Source: Pseudooceanicola nanhaiensis DSM 18065 (GTDB lineage: Bacteria; Pseudomonadota; Alphaproteobacteria; Rhodobacterales; Rhodobacteraceae). Taken from it: 64,000 bases of DNA. Both the position numbers and the translations under genes were made by a program. Within the stretch, counting starts at the first letter, position 1; every line of letters begins with the position of its first letter. Where the stretch lies: positions 124,001-188,000 of the forward strand of contig NZ_JHZF01000014.1 in the NCBI RefSeq assembly GCF_000688295.1, read 5' to 3'. Below are positions 1 to 8,221 of the stretch, one piece after another. A model generated the notes under the pieces. That model saw nothing but the letters and a program-made list of their open reading frames with translations, did no database searches and had not been told where the DNA came from.

Positions 1-678
1 GCGCAAACCGTTCAACTGGATCGTGAACAGGCGAACTATCTCTTTAACGTGATGCGGCTGGGTCCCGGCGACGTGGTCGCGCTCTTCAACGGACAGGACG
101 GGGAGTGGGTGGCCGAGGTCGTCACCGCCGGCAAGCGCGCCGGCGAACTGCGCTGCGACCGGCAGAGCGCGCCGCAGCGGATGCCGCCCGACGTCTGGCT
201 GATCTTCGCGCCGATCAAGAAGGCCCGCACCGATTTCATCGTCGAGAAGGCGGCCGAGATGGGCGCCGCGCGCATCCTTCCGGTGCAGACCGACTTCACC
301 AATTCCGAGCGCATCCGGCGCGACCGGCTGCAGGCGCATGCGGTGGAGGCGGCCGAGCAATGCGGCGGGACCTACGTGCCCGAGGTCGCAGAGCTCGAGC
401 GGCTGGACCGGATGCTCGACACATGGCCCGAGGGCCGGCAGCTGATGTTCTGCGACGAGGCGCTGGCGGGCGAGGCGGCGGGGCTGGCCGGGCTGGACCG
501 GGGCGCGCCCTGGGCGATCCTGATCGGGCCCGAGGGCGGCTTTTCCGAGACCGAGCGCGCGCGGCTCCATGCGGCGCCCTTCGCGCGGCCCGTCAGCCTC
601 GGGCCGCGGGTGCTGCGGGCGGACACCGCGGCGGTGGCCGCGCTGACCCTGTGGCAGACGGCGCTCGGGGATTGGTGA
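1..678 (+). CDS. rsmE: 16S rRNA (uracil-1498-N3)-methyltransferase RsmE (5' partial)
   Basis: The frame is open to base 1 (it reads AQTVQLDREQANYL), so the start codon lies just outside the window and perhaps 10-20 residues are missing. RsmE methylates N3 of U1498 in 16S rRNA using S-adenosylmethionine. The N-terminal part fits the PUA-like RNA-binding domain. The C-terminal part is a SPOUT knot with the SAM-binding motif IGPEGGFS near codon 175 and the family signature LGPRVLRADTA near codon 200. The TGA stop overlaps the ATG of the next gene (TGATG), so the two are probably translationally coupled. Confidence 0.95.
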   Translation, partial: AQTVQLDREQANYLFNVMRLGPGDVVALFNGQDGEWVAEVVTAGKRAGELRCDRQSAPQRMPPDVWLIFAPIKKARTDFIVEKAAEMGAARILPVQTDFTNSERIRRDRLQAHAVEAAEQCGGTYVPEVAELERLDRMLDTWPEGRQLMFCDEALAGEAAGLAGLDRGAPWAILIGPEGGFSETERARLHAAPFARPVSLGPRVLRADTAAVAALTLWQTALGDW

Positions 679-1538
679 TGCGGCGGGCGCATGCGGCGGA
701 CATCCCCGCCATCCGGGCGTTTCTGACCGCGCAGGCGGATGTCGCGATGTTCCCGCTCTCCAACATCGACACCGACGGTCTGGCGGTGGCGGGCGGCGAC
801 AACGCAGCCCGCGCCATGTTCGTCTGGATCGACGGCGCCCCGGTCACGGCCTTCATCGCGATCACGGCCGAGGGGATGCTTCTGCCGGTCCTGCCGGAGG
901 CGCCCGCAGGGCACTGGCGGGCGGTGGCGCCGGACCTGGCCGGCCACCGCGCCTTCGGAATGGCCGGAGAGGCGCGGGCGGCGCGGTCCGGGCTGGAGGT
1001 CCTGGGCCTCTCCGGCACCGGCTCGGCGCTCGACCGGGACGAGCCGCATTTCGCGCTGGAGCTCGACGCGCTGGAGCTGCCGGCCGGGCATGACGGCTTC
1101 ACCCTCACCCGTCCCGGCCCGGATGATCGCACGCTGATGGAGGCGTGGCGCGCCAGCTATCACATCGAGGTGCTGGGCACCGCCCCGGACCAGGCGATGG
1201 CCGTCGCCGCGCGCGACATCGCGCGGGCGCTGGAGCGCGACACCTACCGGATCCTCTGGCGGGACGGCGCGCCGGTCTCGATGGCGGGGATCAACGCCGC
1301 GGCGCCGGGGATCGTCCAGATCGGCGGGGTCTACACCCCGCCCGAGCTGCGCGGGACGGGTTTCGCGCGCCATGCCGTCGCGGGCCTCCTGGCCGAGAAG
1401 CGCGCGGCAGGGATCACCCGCGCCGTGCTTTTCGCGGCGAGCGAGGCGGCGGCGCGGGCCTATGTCGCGATCGGCTTCCGGCGGATCGGCGACTACACCC
1501 TGACGCTGCTCGATCCGCCGGTGGAGATCGCGCCATGA
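678..1538 (+). CDS. GNAT family N-acetyltransferase (286 aa)
   Basis: This is a predicted acetyl-CoA-dependent N-acetyltransferase. The C-terminal half (about residues 140-280) carries the GNAT fold signature: a strand ending in GGVYTPPELRGTGFA, matching motif A (the R/Q-x-x-G-x-G/A pyrophosphate loop), followed by an EKRAAG helix and a late AYVAIGFRRIGDYT strand. The N-terminal half is divergent and may be a second, degenerate GNAT-like domain, as is common in ~280-residue members. The start ATG overlaps the rsmE stop and the stop overlaps the next ATG (ATGA), so it lies in an rsmE operon. The substrate cannot be told from sequence. Confidence 0.85.
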   Translation: MRRAHAADIPAIRAFLTAQADVAMFPLSNIDTDGLAVAGGDNAARAMFVWIDGAPVTAFIAITAEGMLLPVLPEAPAGHWRAVAPDLAGHRAFGMAGEARAARSGLEVLGLSGTGSALDRDEPHFALELDALELPAGHDGFTLTRPGPDDRTLMEAWRASYHIEVLGTAPDQAMAVAARDIARALERDTYRILWRDGAPVSMAGINAAAPGIVQIGGVYTPPELRGTGFARHAVAGLLAEKRAAGITRAVLFAASEAAARAYVAIGFRRIGDYTLTLLDPPVEIAP

Positions 1539-2050
1539 GCGGCTTCGTCCGTCCCGAGATCGCTGCCGCCGCGCGGCGCTGGCGCGAGGCGCTGGCAGGC
1601 GCCGGCGTGGTCGCGCTCGGGCTCTGGTGGGCGATCGGCACCGGGCCGCTGGTGAACTGGGTCGGCTGGCTGATGGCGGCCCTCGGCGGCGGGCTGATCG
1701 CGGCGGGCATCCAGCGCGGCCGGTTCCGGCAGGGCCGCGACGGGCCGGGCGTCGTCCGGGTGGACGAGGGCCAGATCGCCTATTTCGGACCCTGGGACGG
1801 CGGCATCGCCGCGCTGAGCGAGATCACCGAGGTCACGCTTGACCGCGGCCGCGATCCGGCCGTCTGGCGGATCCGCCAGCCCGGGCGCGGCGATCTCGAG
1901 ATCCCGGTGACCGCCGAGGGGGCCGAGGCGCTTTTCGACGCCTTCGGCGCACTGCCGTTCTTCGACACGCGGGCCATGCTCGCGGCGCTGCACGGGGTCG
2001 AGCGTTACCCCGTCACCATCTGGGAGAAGCCGTCGCTGCGGCTGCATTGA
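1535..2050 (+). CDS. Hypothetical membrane protein (171 aa)
   Basis: I do not recognise a named family. A hydrophobic stretch from about residue 24 to 62 (containing VVALGLWWAIGTGPLV and WVGWLMAALGGGLIAAGIQ) reads as two closely spaced transmembrane helices. It is followed by a soluble domain of about 110 residues rich in short beta-strand-like segments (VVRVDEGQIAYFGPWDGG). The layout of two helices plus a cytosolic PH-like beta domain is seen in several uncharacterised alphaproteobacterial proteins. The start overlaps the GNAT stop by four bases (ATGA), so co-translation is likely. Confidence 0.8.
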   Translation: MSGFVRPEIAAAARRWREALAGAGVVALGLWWAIGTGPLVNWVGWLMAALGGGLIAAGIQRGRFRQGRDGPGVVRVDEGQIAYFGPWDGGIAALSEITEVTLDRGRDPAVWRIRQPGRGDLEIPVTAEGAEALFDAFGALPFFDTRAMLAALHGVERYPVTIWEKPSLRLH

Positions 2051-2117
2051 CACTCCCCCCCATCCCGGTCACTTCTGAACCTTCGACAGAGACGAGCGAG
2101 ACCGGAGGCACGGCGCC

Positions 2118-3488
2118 ATGTCCATTCCCCAATCAGGCGGCGGGCCCATCGAGCGGCACGAACAGCTGGCCGAATACCTCGCCGCGGGCTGCAAGCCCAA
2201 GGAAGACTGGCGGATCGGCACCGAGCACGAGAAGTTCGGCTATTGCAAGGACAGCCTGAAGCCGCTGCCCTACGAGGGCGAGCGTTCGATCCAGGCGGTG
2301 CTGGAAGGCCTCCGCGACCGCTTCGGCTGGGCGCCGGTGGAAGAAGCCGGCGTGCTGATCGGCCTCACGAAGGACGGCGCCAACGTCAGCCTCGAACCGG
2401 GCGGGGCGCTGGAGCTTTCGGGCGCGCCGCTGGAGACCATCCACCAGACCTGCGACGAGGTGAACGAGCACCTGCGCGAGGTGAAGGAGATCGCCGACAG
2501 GATCGGCGTGGGCTTCATCGGCCTCGGTGCCGCGCCCGAGTGGATGCATGACGAGATGCCGCTCATGCCCAAGGGCCGCTACAAGCTGATGAACGATTAC
2601 ATGCAGCGCGTCGGCACCATGGGCACGACGATGATGCGGCGGACCTGCACGGTGCAGGTGAACCTCGATTTCGGCTCCGAGGCGGACATGGTCCGGAAGC
2701 TGCGCGTCGCGCTGGCGCTCCAGCCCGTGGCCACCGCGCTCTTCGCCAATTCGCCGTTCTTCGAGGGCCGTCCCAACGGGATGAAATCCTGGCGCGCCAA
2801 TGTCTGGCGCAACCTCGACGCGGACCGGACCGGCATGCTGCCCTTCGTCTTCGACGAGGGCTTCGGCTTCGAGGCCTACGTGCAATACGCGCTCGATGTG
2901 CCGATGTACTTCGTCTACCGCGACGGGAAATACATCGACGCGCTCGGCCAGTCGTTCCGCGATTTCCTGAAGGGCGAACTGCCCGCTCTGCCCGGCGAGA
3001 AGCCGACGCTCTCGGACTGGGCCGACCACCTGACGACGCTCTTCCCCGAGGCGCGGCTGAAGAAGTTCATCGAGATGCGCGGCGCCGATGGCGGCCCGTG
3101 GCGGCGGCTCTGCGCGCTGCCGGCGTTCTGGGTCGGGCTGATGTACGACCAGACCGCTCTGGATGCCGCGTGGGACCTGGTGAAGGGCTGGGACGCCCCG
3201 ACCCGCGAGGCGCTGCGCGTCGCGGCGGCGGACGAGGGCCTTCAGGCGCAGGTGAACGGCATCGACATGCATGCGCTCGCGCGCGAGGTCGTCGCGATCT
3301 CGGAGGCCGGGCTGAAGGCGCGGGCCATGCCGGGCGCGGGCGGGCTGCTGCCGGACGAGACCCATTTCCTGAACGCCCTCAAGGAAAGCGTCGAGAGCGG
3401 CAAGACGCCCGCCGACGAGCTGCTCGAGCATTATCACGGCGACTGGGACGGAGACCTCACGCGGATCTACGCGGAGTATTCCTACTGA
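2118..3488 (+). CDS. gshA: Glutamate--cysteine ligase (456 aa)
   Basis: It catalyses the first step of glutathione synthesis, ATP-dependent ligation of L-glutamate gamma-carboxyl to L-cysteine. The length and motifs fit the GCS2/plant-like class found in alphaproteobacteria: RIGTEHEKFGY at residues 32-42 (Mg-ATP/glutamate site), SLEPGGALELSGAP near residue 92, and MQRVGTMGTTMMRRTCTVQ near 160. The ATG at 2118 was chosen because it lies about 9 bases after a GGAGG-like stretch (accggaggcacggcgcc). The TGA stop is followed in the same frame by 33 further coding-like codons up to 3590 (see findings). Confidence 0.95.
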   Translation: MSIPQSGGGPIERHEQLAEYLAAGCKPKEDWRIGTEHEKFGYCKDSLKPLPYEGERSIQAVLEGLRDRFGWAPVEEAGVLIGLTKDGANVSLEPGGALELSGAPLETIHQTCDEVNEHLREVKEIADRIGVGFIGLGAAPEWMHDEMPLMPKGRYKLMNDYMQRVGTMGTTMMRRTCTVQVNLDFGSEADMVRKLRVALALQPVATALFANSPFFEGRPNGMKSWRANVWRNLDADRTGMLPFVFDEGFGFEAYVQYALDVPMYFVYRDGKYIDALGQSFRDFLKGELPALPGEKPTLSDWADHLTTLFPEARLKKFIEMRGADGGPWRRLCALPAFWVGLMYDQTALDAAWDLVKGWDAPTREALRVAAADEGLQAQVNGIDMHALAREVVAISEAGLKARAMPGAGGLLPDETHFLNALKESVESGKTPADELLEHYHGDWDGDLTRIYAEYSY

Positions 3489-3590
3489 CCCCGCGGGGGG
3501 CGCAAGCCGCTCTATTACTGGAGCGGTGACGAGGCCGCGGGCGACATGGCGGGCGACGGCATGAACGACGTCTGGCACGTGGTCAAGTGA
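3489..3590 (+). other. In-frame coding-like remnant after gshA
   Basis: Directly after the gshA TGA, the same frame runs 33 codons to a second TGA. It would encode a plausible protein tail (KPLYYWSGDEAAGDM, ending NDVWHVVK) with strongly GC-biased third positions like neighbouring genes. There is no start codon before position 3546. It could be the 3' end of a gene whose front has been deleted, or a stop-codon readthrough extension of GshA. I do not recognise the peptide. Confidence 0.4.
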
Positions 3591-3596
3591 ACGACT

Positions 3597-3624
3597 GGGC
3601 CGGGCCGCTGCCGCGGTCCGGCCC
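3597..3624. terminator. Hairpin between convergent genes
   Basis: GGGCCGG (3597-3603) pairs with CCGGCCC (3618-3624) around a GC-rich inner segment. It lies between gshA (+) and the dioxygenase gene (-), where a bidirectional terminator would be expected. There is no T tract, so the call rests on the stem and its location. Confidence 0.4.
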
Positions 3625-3644
3625 TGCGCGCGGGCGGCCGCGTC

Positions 3645-4334
3645 TCAGGTTCTGAGGCCGACGACGAGGGCGGCGTGATAGCCCTCTTCCATTTCCTTCA
3701 CCTGGGCGAAGGCGCCGTCGCCTGCCGACCGGGCGATCCGGTCGCGTGCGTTGGTGGTGTCGGGTCCGGTCTCACGCTCGGCATAGGGATCGACGTAGCG
3801 GTAGAGATAGGCCGAGAGCGCGTCGGGGAAGAACACCTGCGAGGCCGTGCGCGTCGTGCCGAGATGGACCATGTAATGCACATGCGTGGCCCGGCCGGGA
3901 TACCAGCCGGGATAGATGGTGTGGAACCGCGCCACGCCGGTGTCGTCGGTGACCTGCGTGCCCCGCAGGAAGGTCTCGCCGCTCTCCGAACCGCTTTCGG
4001 AGAACCCGGAATAGACCCCGGCCGCGTCGCAATGCCAGACGTCGACCCGGGCGCCGCTGATCGGCGTGCAGTCCGGGCGGACCACCTGCAGCGCGATGTT
4101 CATCGGCATGCCCGGGCGGTCTTCGCGGATGTCCTGCCGGACCAGCCCGGGATCGAGGTAGAAGGGCCCCTCGGTCGTCTCGGGCGTGAGCATGCAGACG
4201 TTGGGGGTGATCAGCCCGGCCTCGGCGGCCTGGGCCCGTGCGGTGGCCGGGAACACGCCGATTCCGGTGGTCACCAGCGGAGTTGCCGCGAAAACGCTCA
4301 GAAGCGCGCGGCGGGAGAGTGAACTGCTCGACAT
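3645..4334 (-). CDS. Exported intradiol ring-cleavage dioxygenase-like protein (229 aa)
   Basis: Related to protocatechuate/catechol 3,4-dioxygenases, which open catechol rings using non-haem Fe(III). The N-terminus has a twin-arginine-like signal (SRRALLSVFAATP, then an Ala-rich stretch ending ARAQA), so it is probably exported. The four iron ligands of the family can be placed: the first Tyr in TEGPFYLDP, then Tyr and His ligands in YPGWYPGRATHVHYMVH. HCDAAGVYSGF is also characteristic. No catechol-pathway genes are near, so this belongs to the stand-alone exported type whose substrate is unclear. Transcribed away from plsY. Confidence 0.85.
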   Translation of the reverse strand: MSSSSLSRRALLSVFAATPLVTTGIGVFPATARAQAAEAGLITPNVCMLTPETTEGPFYLDPGLVRQDIREDRPGMPMNIALQVVRPDCTPISGARVDVWHCDAAGVYSGFSESGSESGETFLRGTQVTDDTGVARFHTIYPGWYPGRATHVHYMVHLGTTRTASQVFFPDALSAYLYRYVDPYAERETGPDTTNARDRIARSAGDGAFAQVKEMEEGYHAALVVGLRT

Positions 4335-4525
4335 TTTATGTCCTGTTTTTTCTGCCGTGCAGCCAATATAGAGCGCGCGGAACGCTTGCTCAGCCGTGGC
4401 CGAATTGCATCGGCAACGGGGCGCTCATTCCCTCGGCGGACGTGTGGTCGGCGCCGTGTCCCCCGACCGCGCCGAACGACAGGTGATGCGGCAGGCCGGG
4501 CGTCGGCCCGGCGCCGGTGGCGCGC
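4335..4525 (-). promoter_or_regulatory. Upstream region of the dioxygenase gene
   Basis: This 191-base gap separates plsY from the dioxygenase gene, both on the minus strand. Read on the minus strand, TATATT (near 4370) lies about 35 bases before the ATG and could be a -10 element. I cannot assign a convincing -35. No other structure is evident. Confidence 0.3.
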
Positions 4526-5131
4526 CTACTTCTGCCCGATGCGGGGCTCGGTCCCGGCGAAAAGCCTGCGGATGTTGCCGCCGTGCCGGATGAAGACCAG
4601 CACCGTCAGCGCGACGCAGAGGAAGAACGCGGTGCCGTCGGTCAGCAGCACCGCCCAGAACGAACTCGATGCCGCCGCGGCGAGGGCCGCGAGCGACGAG
4701 ATGCGCTTCCAGAACGCCATCACGAGCCATGTCGCGCAGCAGGCGAGCCCCACGGGCCAGACCAGCGCGAGGAGCACGCCGAGGAAGGTGGCGACCCCCT
4801 TGCCGCCCTTGAAGCCCAGCCAGACCGGGAAGCAATGGCCGATGAAGGCCAGGAGACTCGCGAGCTGGGCCGCGTCTTCGGCCGCGAAATATCGGGCGAG
4901 CAGCACCGCCGCCGCCCCCTTGAGCCCGTCGAAGATCAGCGTCGCGGCGGCGGCCTTCTTGTTGCCGGTCCGCAGCACGTTGGTGGCGCCGATGTTGCCC
5001 GACCCCACCTTCCGCAGGTCGCCCAGTCCGAAGGCGCGGGAGAGCAGGATCCCGAAGGGGATCGACCCCAGCAGGTAGCCGAGCACGGCCCAGAGGATCA
5101 GGACGGAGGTGGGAGAGACGAGCTCAGGCAT
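4526..5131 (-). CDS. plsY: Glycerol-3-phosphate acyltransferase PlsY (201 aa)
   Basis: An inner-membrane enzyme that transfers the acyl group from acyl-phosphate to sn-glycerol 3-phosphate, giving lysophosphatidate, the first committed step of phospholipid synthesis. Length and motifs are typical: GYLLGSIPFG in the first helix, the invariant loop GSGNIGATNVLR near residue 43, and WLGFKGGKGVATFLG near residue 104 (phosphate/acyl-phosphate binding). About five to seven hydrophobic helices are present. The ATG lies inside the end of the dihydroorotase-like gene (8-base overlap), making plsY the last gene of the pyrB operon. Confidence 0.95.
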   Translation of the reverse strand: MPELVSPTSVLILWAVLGYLLGSIPFGILLSRAFGLGDLRKVGSGNIGATNVLRTGNKKAAAATLIFDGLKGAAAVLLARYFAAEDAAQLASLLAFIGHCFPVWLGFKGGKGVATFLGVLLALVWPVGLACCATWLVMAFWKRISSLAALAAAASSSFWAVLLTDGTAFFLCVALTVLVFIRHGGNIRRLFAGTEPRIGQK

Positions 5132-6416
5132 GTTCGCTGGTCCTGTCGTAGACGCATGTGCCCCCGACCCAGGTGCCGATCACGCGGCCCTGCATCCGGG
5201 CGCCGTCGAAGGGAGTGTTCTTGGATTTGGACCGCAGCGCGAAGCGATCGAGCACGAAGGGCGCATCCGGATCGAAGAGCACGAGGTCGGCGGGCGCGCC
5301 CTTCGACAGCCGCCCCTGCGGCAGGCCGAGGCGCCTGGCCGGGTTCAGCGTCATCGCCCGCAGCAATGTCGGCAGGTCCATGTCGCCGGAATGGTAGAGC
5401 CTGAGCGCCGCCGGCAGCAGCGTCTCGAGGGCGACGGCGCCCGAGGCGGCCTCTTCGAAGGGCAGGCGCTTGCTCTCCTCGTCCTGCGGCGTGTGCATCG
5501 AGGAAATGACGTCGATCAGGCCCGAGGCCACGGCCTCGATCACCGCGCGGCGGTCGTCCTCGGACCTGAGCGGGGGCTTCACCTTGAAGAAGGTCCGGTA
5601 ATCCGCGACGTCGAATTCGTTCAGCGTCAGATGATGGATCGAGACCCCGGCGGTGACGTCGAGCCCGTTGCGCTTGGCCCGTTCCAGCGGCGGCAGGGCG
5701 CGGGCGGTGGTGATCTGGTCGGCGTGGTAGCGGGCGCCGGTCATCTCGACCAGCGCCATGTCGCGGTCGAAGCCCATCCGCTCGGCCATCGGCGAGACGG
5801 CGGGCAGCCCGCGGAGCGCGGCGAACTTGCCCGAGGTCGCGCAGGCGCCCTGCGACAGCGTGGGCTCCTGCACATGGGCGATCACCAGCGCGCCCAGCGA
5901 CCGGGCATAGGTCAGCGCGCGCGAGAAGACCTTGGTGTCGGTGACGACCCTGTCGCAATCCGTGAAGGCCACCGCGCCCGCATCGAGCAGGAATCCGATC
6001 TCGGTCATCTCGCGGCCCGCGCGACCCTTGGTCAGCGCCGCCATCGGCAGGACCCGCACGAGGCTCGCCTCGCGCGCGCGGCGGGCGACGAATTCCAGCA
6101 CCTCGGGCGTGTCGATGTCCGGGGTCGTGTCGGGTCGGGTGACCATCGTGGTCACGCCCCCCGCCGCCGCGGCCTGTCCTGCGGTGCCGAAGCTCTCCTT
6201 GTGCCGCTCGCCCGGTTCGCAGACCTTCACGCCGATGTCGACGAGGCCGGGCGCAAGGCAGGCGCCCCGGCAGTCGATCCGCGCGTCGCCCCCCGTCGCA
6301 TCGGCCTCTTCCCCGCGCGCCACGATCACCCCGTCGCGGACAAGGAGCGAGCCGGGCGCGTCGGTCCCGGCCTCGGGGTCGATCAGGCGGGCGTTGTGGA
6401 AGAGCGTGGCGGTCAA
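5124..6416 (-). CDS. pyrC: Dihydroorotase-like protein, probable metal-deficient PyrC' (430 aa)
   Basis: Amidohydrolase-superfamily protein of the class I dihydroorotase type, 430 aa. A TTG start at 6416 is chosen because it overlaps the stop of the upstream gene (TTGA) and the protein then begins TATLFHNARLIDPEAGTD, the usual family start. Longer readings extend into the neighbouring gene. The metal-binding DxHxH of active enzymes is replaced by DIGVKVCEPG near residue 61, and the late DATDHAPH-type motif is DVISSMHTPQ. Active-site chemistry therefore looks lost. In Pseudomonas a similar pseudo-dihydroorotase is encoded after pyrB and supports aspartate transcarbamoylase assembly; that role is an inference here. 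Confidence 0.88.
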   Translation of the reverse strand: MTATLFHNARLIDPEAGTDAPGSLLVRDGVIVARGEEADATGGDARIDCRGACLAPGLVDIGVKVCEPGERHKESFGTAGQAAAAGGVTTMVTRPDTTPDIDTPEVLEFVARRAREASLVRVLPMAALTKGRAGREMTEIGFLLDAGAVAFTDCDRVVTDTKVFSRALTYARSLGALVIAHVQEPTLSQGACATSGKFAALRGLPAVSPMAERMGFDRDMALVEMTGARYHADQITTARALPPLERAKRNGLDVTAGVSIHHLTLNEFDVADYRTFFKVKPPLRSEDDRRAVIEAVASGLIDVISSMHTPQDEESKRLPFEEAASGAVALETLLPAALRLYHSGDMDLPTLLRAMTLNPARRLGLPQGRLSKGAPADLVLFDPDAPFVLDRFALRSKSKNTPFDGARMQGRVIGTWVGGTCVYDRTSEHA

Positions 6417-6970
6417 CTGAAACCTCCGGTTGCGAGCACGAGGATGCCGACCACGATCACGAAGGCCGCCAGCGCGGCAAGCCATTTCAGCGCCCGGCTG
6501 GTCGGCGGCGGGGTCATCGGGATGGTGCCCTGCCCGGCGCCCTCGGCCGCGGGCGTGCGGATGCGCTCCATCGTGGTGACGGGGCGGGCGGGGGGGAAGC
6601 TGCCCACATGGTGCAGCGGCGGTTCCGGCGTCAGGCTCTGGGCCGTGTCGCCGAAGGCGGAGGGCCGCAGGATCACCACGTCGCCGCGCAGCGCCTCGAG
6701 CCGGTCGCGCTCGGCCTCGACGGCGGCCGCGTCGGCGCCCAGCCCCTCGGTCAGGTAGCCCGGCAGGCCGACCCCGGCGAGGTCCGAGACGGGGAAGTGC
6801 TCCACATGGGCGGGGTCGAGGCTCGAGGCCCCGAGCCGCACCTTCAGCGGCCAGCCGCCGCCATTGTTCGCCGGACGGGCGACGAAGGCCTCCGCCTCCG
6901 GCCCCGTCAGGTCCAGGCCGAAGACGTGGATGTCGTCTCCGCCGGCGGGAATCTCGATCCGGTCTGTCAT
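6413..6970 (-). CDS. Hypothetical tail-anchored protein in the pyr operon (185 aa)
   Basis: I do not recognise a family name. About 150 soluble residues, rich in acidic and proline positions (GGDDIHVFGLDLTGPEAEAF, then a proline/threonine-rich linker around residue 125-155), are followed by one C-terminal membrane helix (WLAALAAFVIVVGILVL) and a short tail, a layout expected for a tail-anchored protein. The gene overlaps both neighbours by four bases (ATGA upstream, TTGA downstream), so it is translated within the pyrB-pyrC-plsY operon. The context hints at a membrane or assembly role linked to the ATCase complex, without direct proof. Confidence 0.8.
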   Translation of the reverse strand: MTDRIEIPAGGDDIHVFGLDLTGPEAEAFVARPANNGGGWPLKVRLGASSLDPAHVEHFPVSDLAGVGLPGYLTEGLGADAAAVEAERDRLEALRGDVVILRPSAFGDTAQSLTPEPPLHHVGSFPPARPVTTMERIRTPAAEGAGQGTIPMTPPPTSRALKWLAALAAFVIVVGILVLATGGFS

Positions 6971-7119
6971 CTCTTTTCTCCCTGCATGCGCCGCATCAAC
7001 TCCAGCACAACGCGGCCGTCGGGGATACGTTCAAAGCCCACGTCCTCGCGGCGCGAGCCCTCGGCGAGGAGTCCGTCCCGGCCGTCGCCGGTGGCGCGGT
7101 CGGTGACGTCGAAGCTCAT
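6967..7119 (-). CDS. Small ORF between pyrB and the tail-anchored protein (50 aa)
   Basis: Begins [16 protein letters not shown] and ends [10 protein letters not shown]. Its ATG overlaps the pyrB stop (ATGA, 7116-7119) and its TGA overlaps the ATG of the next gene (ATGA, 6967-6970). The two precise overlaps and the operon position argue that it is translated. The protein is charged and soluble, with no signal peptide or membrane helix, and no family is recognised. Confidence 0.65.
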   Translation of the reverse strand: MSFDVTDRATGDGRDGLLAEGSRREDVGFERIPDGRVVLELMRRMQGEKR

Positions 7120-8063
7120 GCCGCGGCGGCGCGCCGGGCGCGCAGGTTGCGGGCGAGAAGGTCCATCGCCGCCATCCGGACGGCGACGCCCATCTCGACC
7201 TGCTCCTGGATCACCGAGCGGTTGATGTCGTCGGCGATGGTGCCGTCGATCTCGACCCCGCGGTTCATCGGCCCCGGATGCATCACGATGGCGTCGTCCT
7301 TCGCGAAGGCGAGCTTCTCCGCGTCCAGCCCGTAGCGGTGGTAATACTCGCGCTCCGAGGGGATGAAGCCGCCGTCCATCCGCTCCTTCTGGAGGCGGAG
7401 CATCATCACCACGTCGACGTCGCGGAGGCCATCCTCCATGTCCTCGTAGACCTCGCAGCCGAACTCCTCCATGCCCGAGGGCACCAGCGTCGGCGGGCCG
7501 ATCAGGCGCAGGCGGTTCTCCATCTTGCCGAGCAGGATGATGTTCGACCGGGCGACGCGGGAATGGGCGATGTCGCCGCAGATCGCGATCGAGAGCCGGT
7601 GCAGCCGCCCCTTGGCGCGGCGGATCGTCAGCGCGTCGAGCAGCGCCTGCGTCGGGTGCTCGTGGCGGCCGTCGCCTGCGTTCAGCACGGCGCAGTTGAC
7701 CTTCTGGGCCAGCAGGTCGACGGCGCCCGAATGCGGATGGCGCACGACCAGCAGGTCCGGGCGCATCGCGTTCAGCGTCAGCGCCGTGTCGATCAGGGTC
7801 TCGCCCTTCTTGATCGAGGAGGCCTGCATCGACATGTTCATCACGTCCGCCCCCAGCCGGCGCCCCGCGAGCTCGAAGCTCGACTGGGTCCGGGTCGAGT
7901 TCTCGAAGAACATGTTGACCTGGGTGAGCCCCTGCAGCGCGTCGCCGTGCTTGTTGTCCGAACGGTTCAGCGCGACGTAGTCGTCGGCGAGGTCGAGAAG
8001 GGTGGTGATGTCGTCCGGCCCGAGTTTCTCGATGCCGAGAAGATGGTCCTGCGTGAAGGCCAT
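7116..8063 (-). CDS. pyrB: Aspartate carbamoyltransferase catalytic subunit (315 aa)
   Basis: Transfers the carbamoyl group of carbamoyl phosphate to L-aspartate in de novo pyrimidine synthesis. The carbamoyl-phosphate loop [13 protein letters not shown] (STRT at residues 56-59), the [10 protein letters not shown] motif near residue 135 and the aspartate-side [12 protein letters not shown] near residue 265 are all intact. It is the first gene of a tightly overlapping minus-strand operon. No pyrI regulatory subunit is present. In class A ATCases of this kind the catalytic trimers pair with a dihydroorotase or pseudo-dihydroorotase, consistent with the downstream gene. Confidence 0.97.
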   Translation of the reverse strand: MAFTQDHLLGIEKLGPDDITTLLDLADDYVALNRSDNKHGDALQGLTQVNMFFENSTRTQSSFELAGRRLGADVMNMSMQASSIKKGETLIDTALTLNAMRPDLLVVRHPHSGAVDLLAQKVNCAVLNAGDGRHEHPTQALLDALTIRRAKGRLHRLSIAICGDIAHSRVARSNIILLGKMENRLRLIGPPTLVPSGMEEFGCEVYEDMEDGLRDVDVVMMLRLQKERMDGGFIPSEREYYHRYGLDAEKLAFAKDDAIVMHPGPMNRGVEIDGTIADDINRSVIQEQVEMGVAVRMAAMDLLARNLRARRAAAA

Positions 8064-8221
8064 GGATGCTCCCCCTGTCGCCGGGGACGCTTATAGGAAG
8101 GCCGGGGCGGCGGGACAAGCCATCGGAGCGGGCGGCCTGCGTCGGAAGGTCCCGGAACATGCGCCCGCCGGCGCGGTTGGGACCCCTGAGCCAGCATCGC
8201 ACAGCCGAGACGGAGACAGCC
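8064..8221. promoter_or_regulatory. Divergent promoter region pyrB / ABM-VOC gene
   Basis: 158 bases separate the starts of two divergent genes. The pyrB side has GGGGGAGC before its ATG, and the plus-strand gene has GGAGACAGCC before ATG 8222. I see no convincing PyrR-type leader or attenuator hairpin. Confidence 0.4.

Noticed and set aside
3486-3488. Selenocysteine at the gshA stop
   Set aside because: No SECIS-like hairpin follows in the required place and GshA does not use selenocysteine. The following frame is better read as remnant or simple readthrough.
2133-3578. Minus-strand frame of 481 codons across gshA
   Set aside because: Shadow of gshA, with no plausible start signal or motif.
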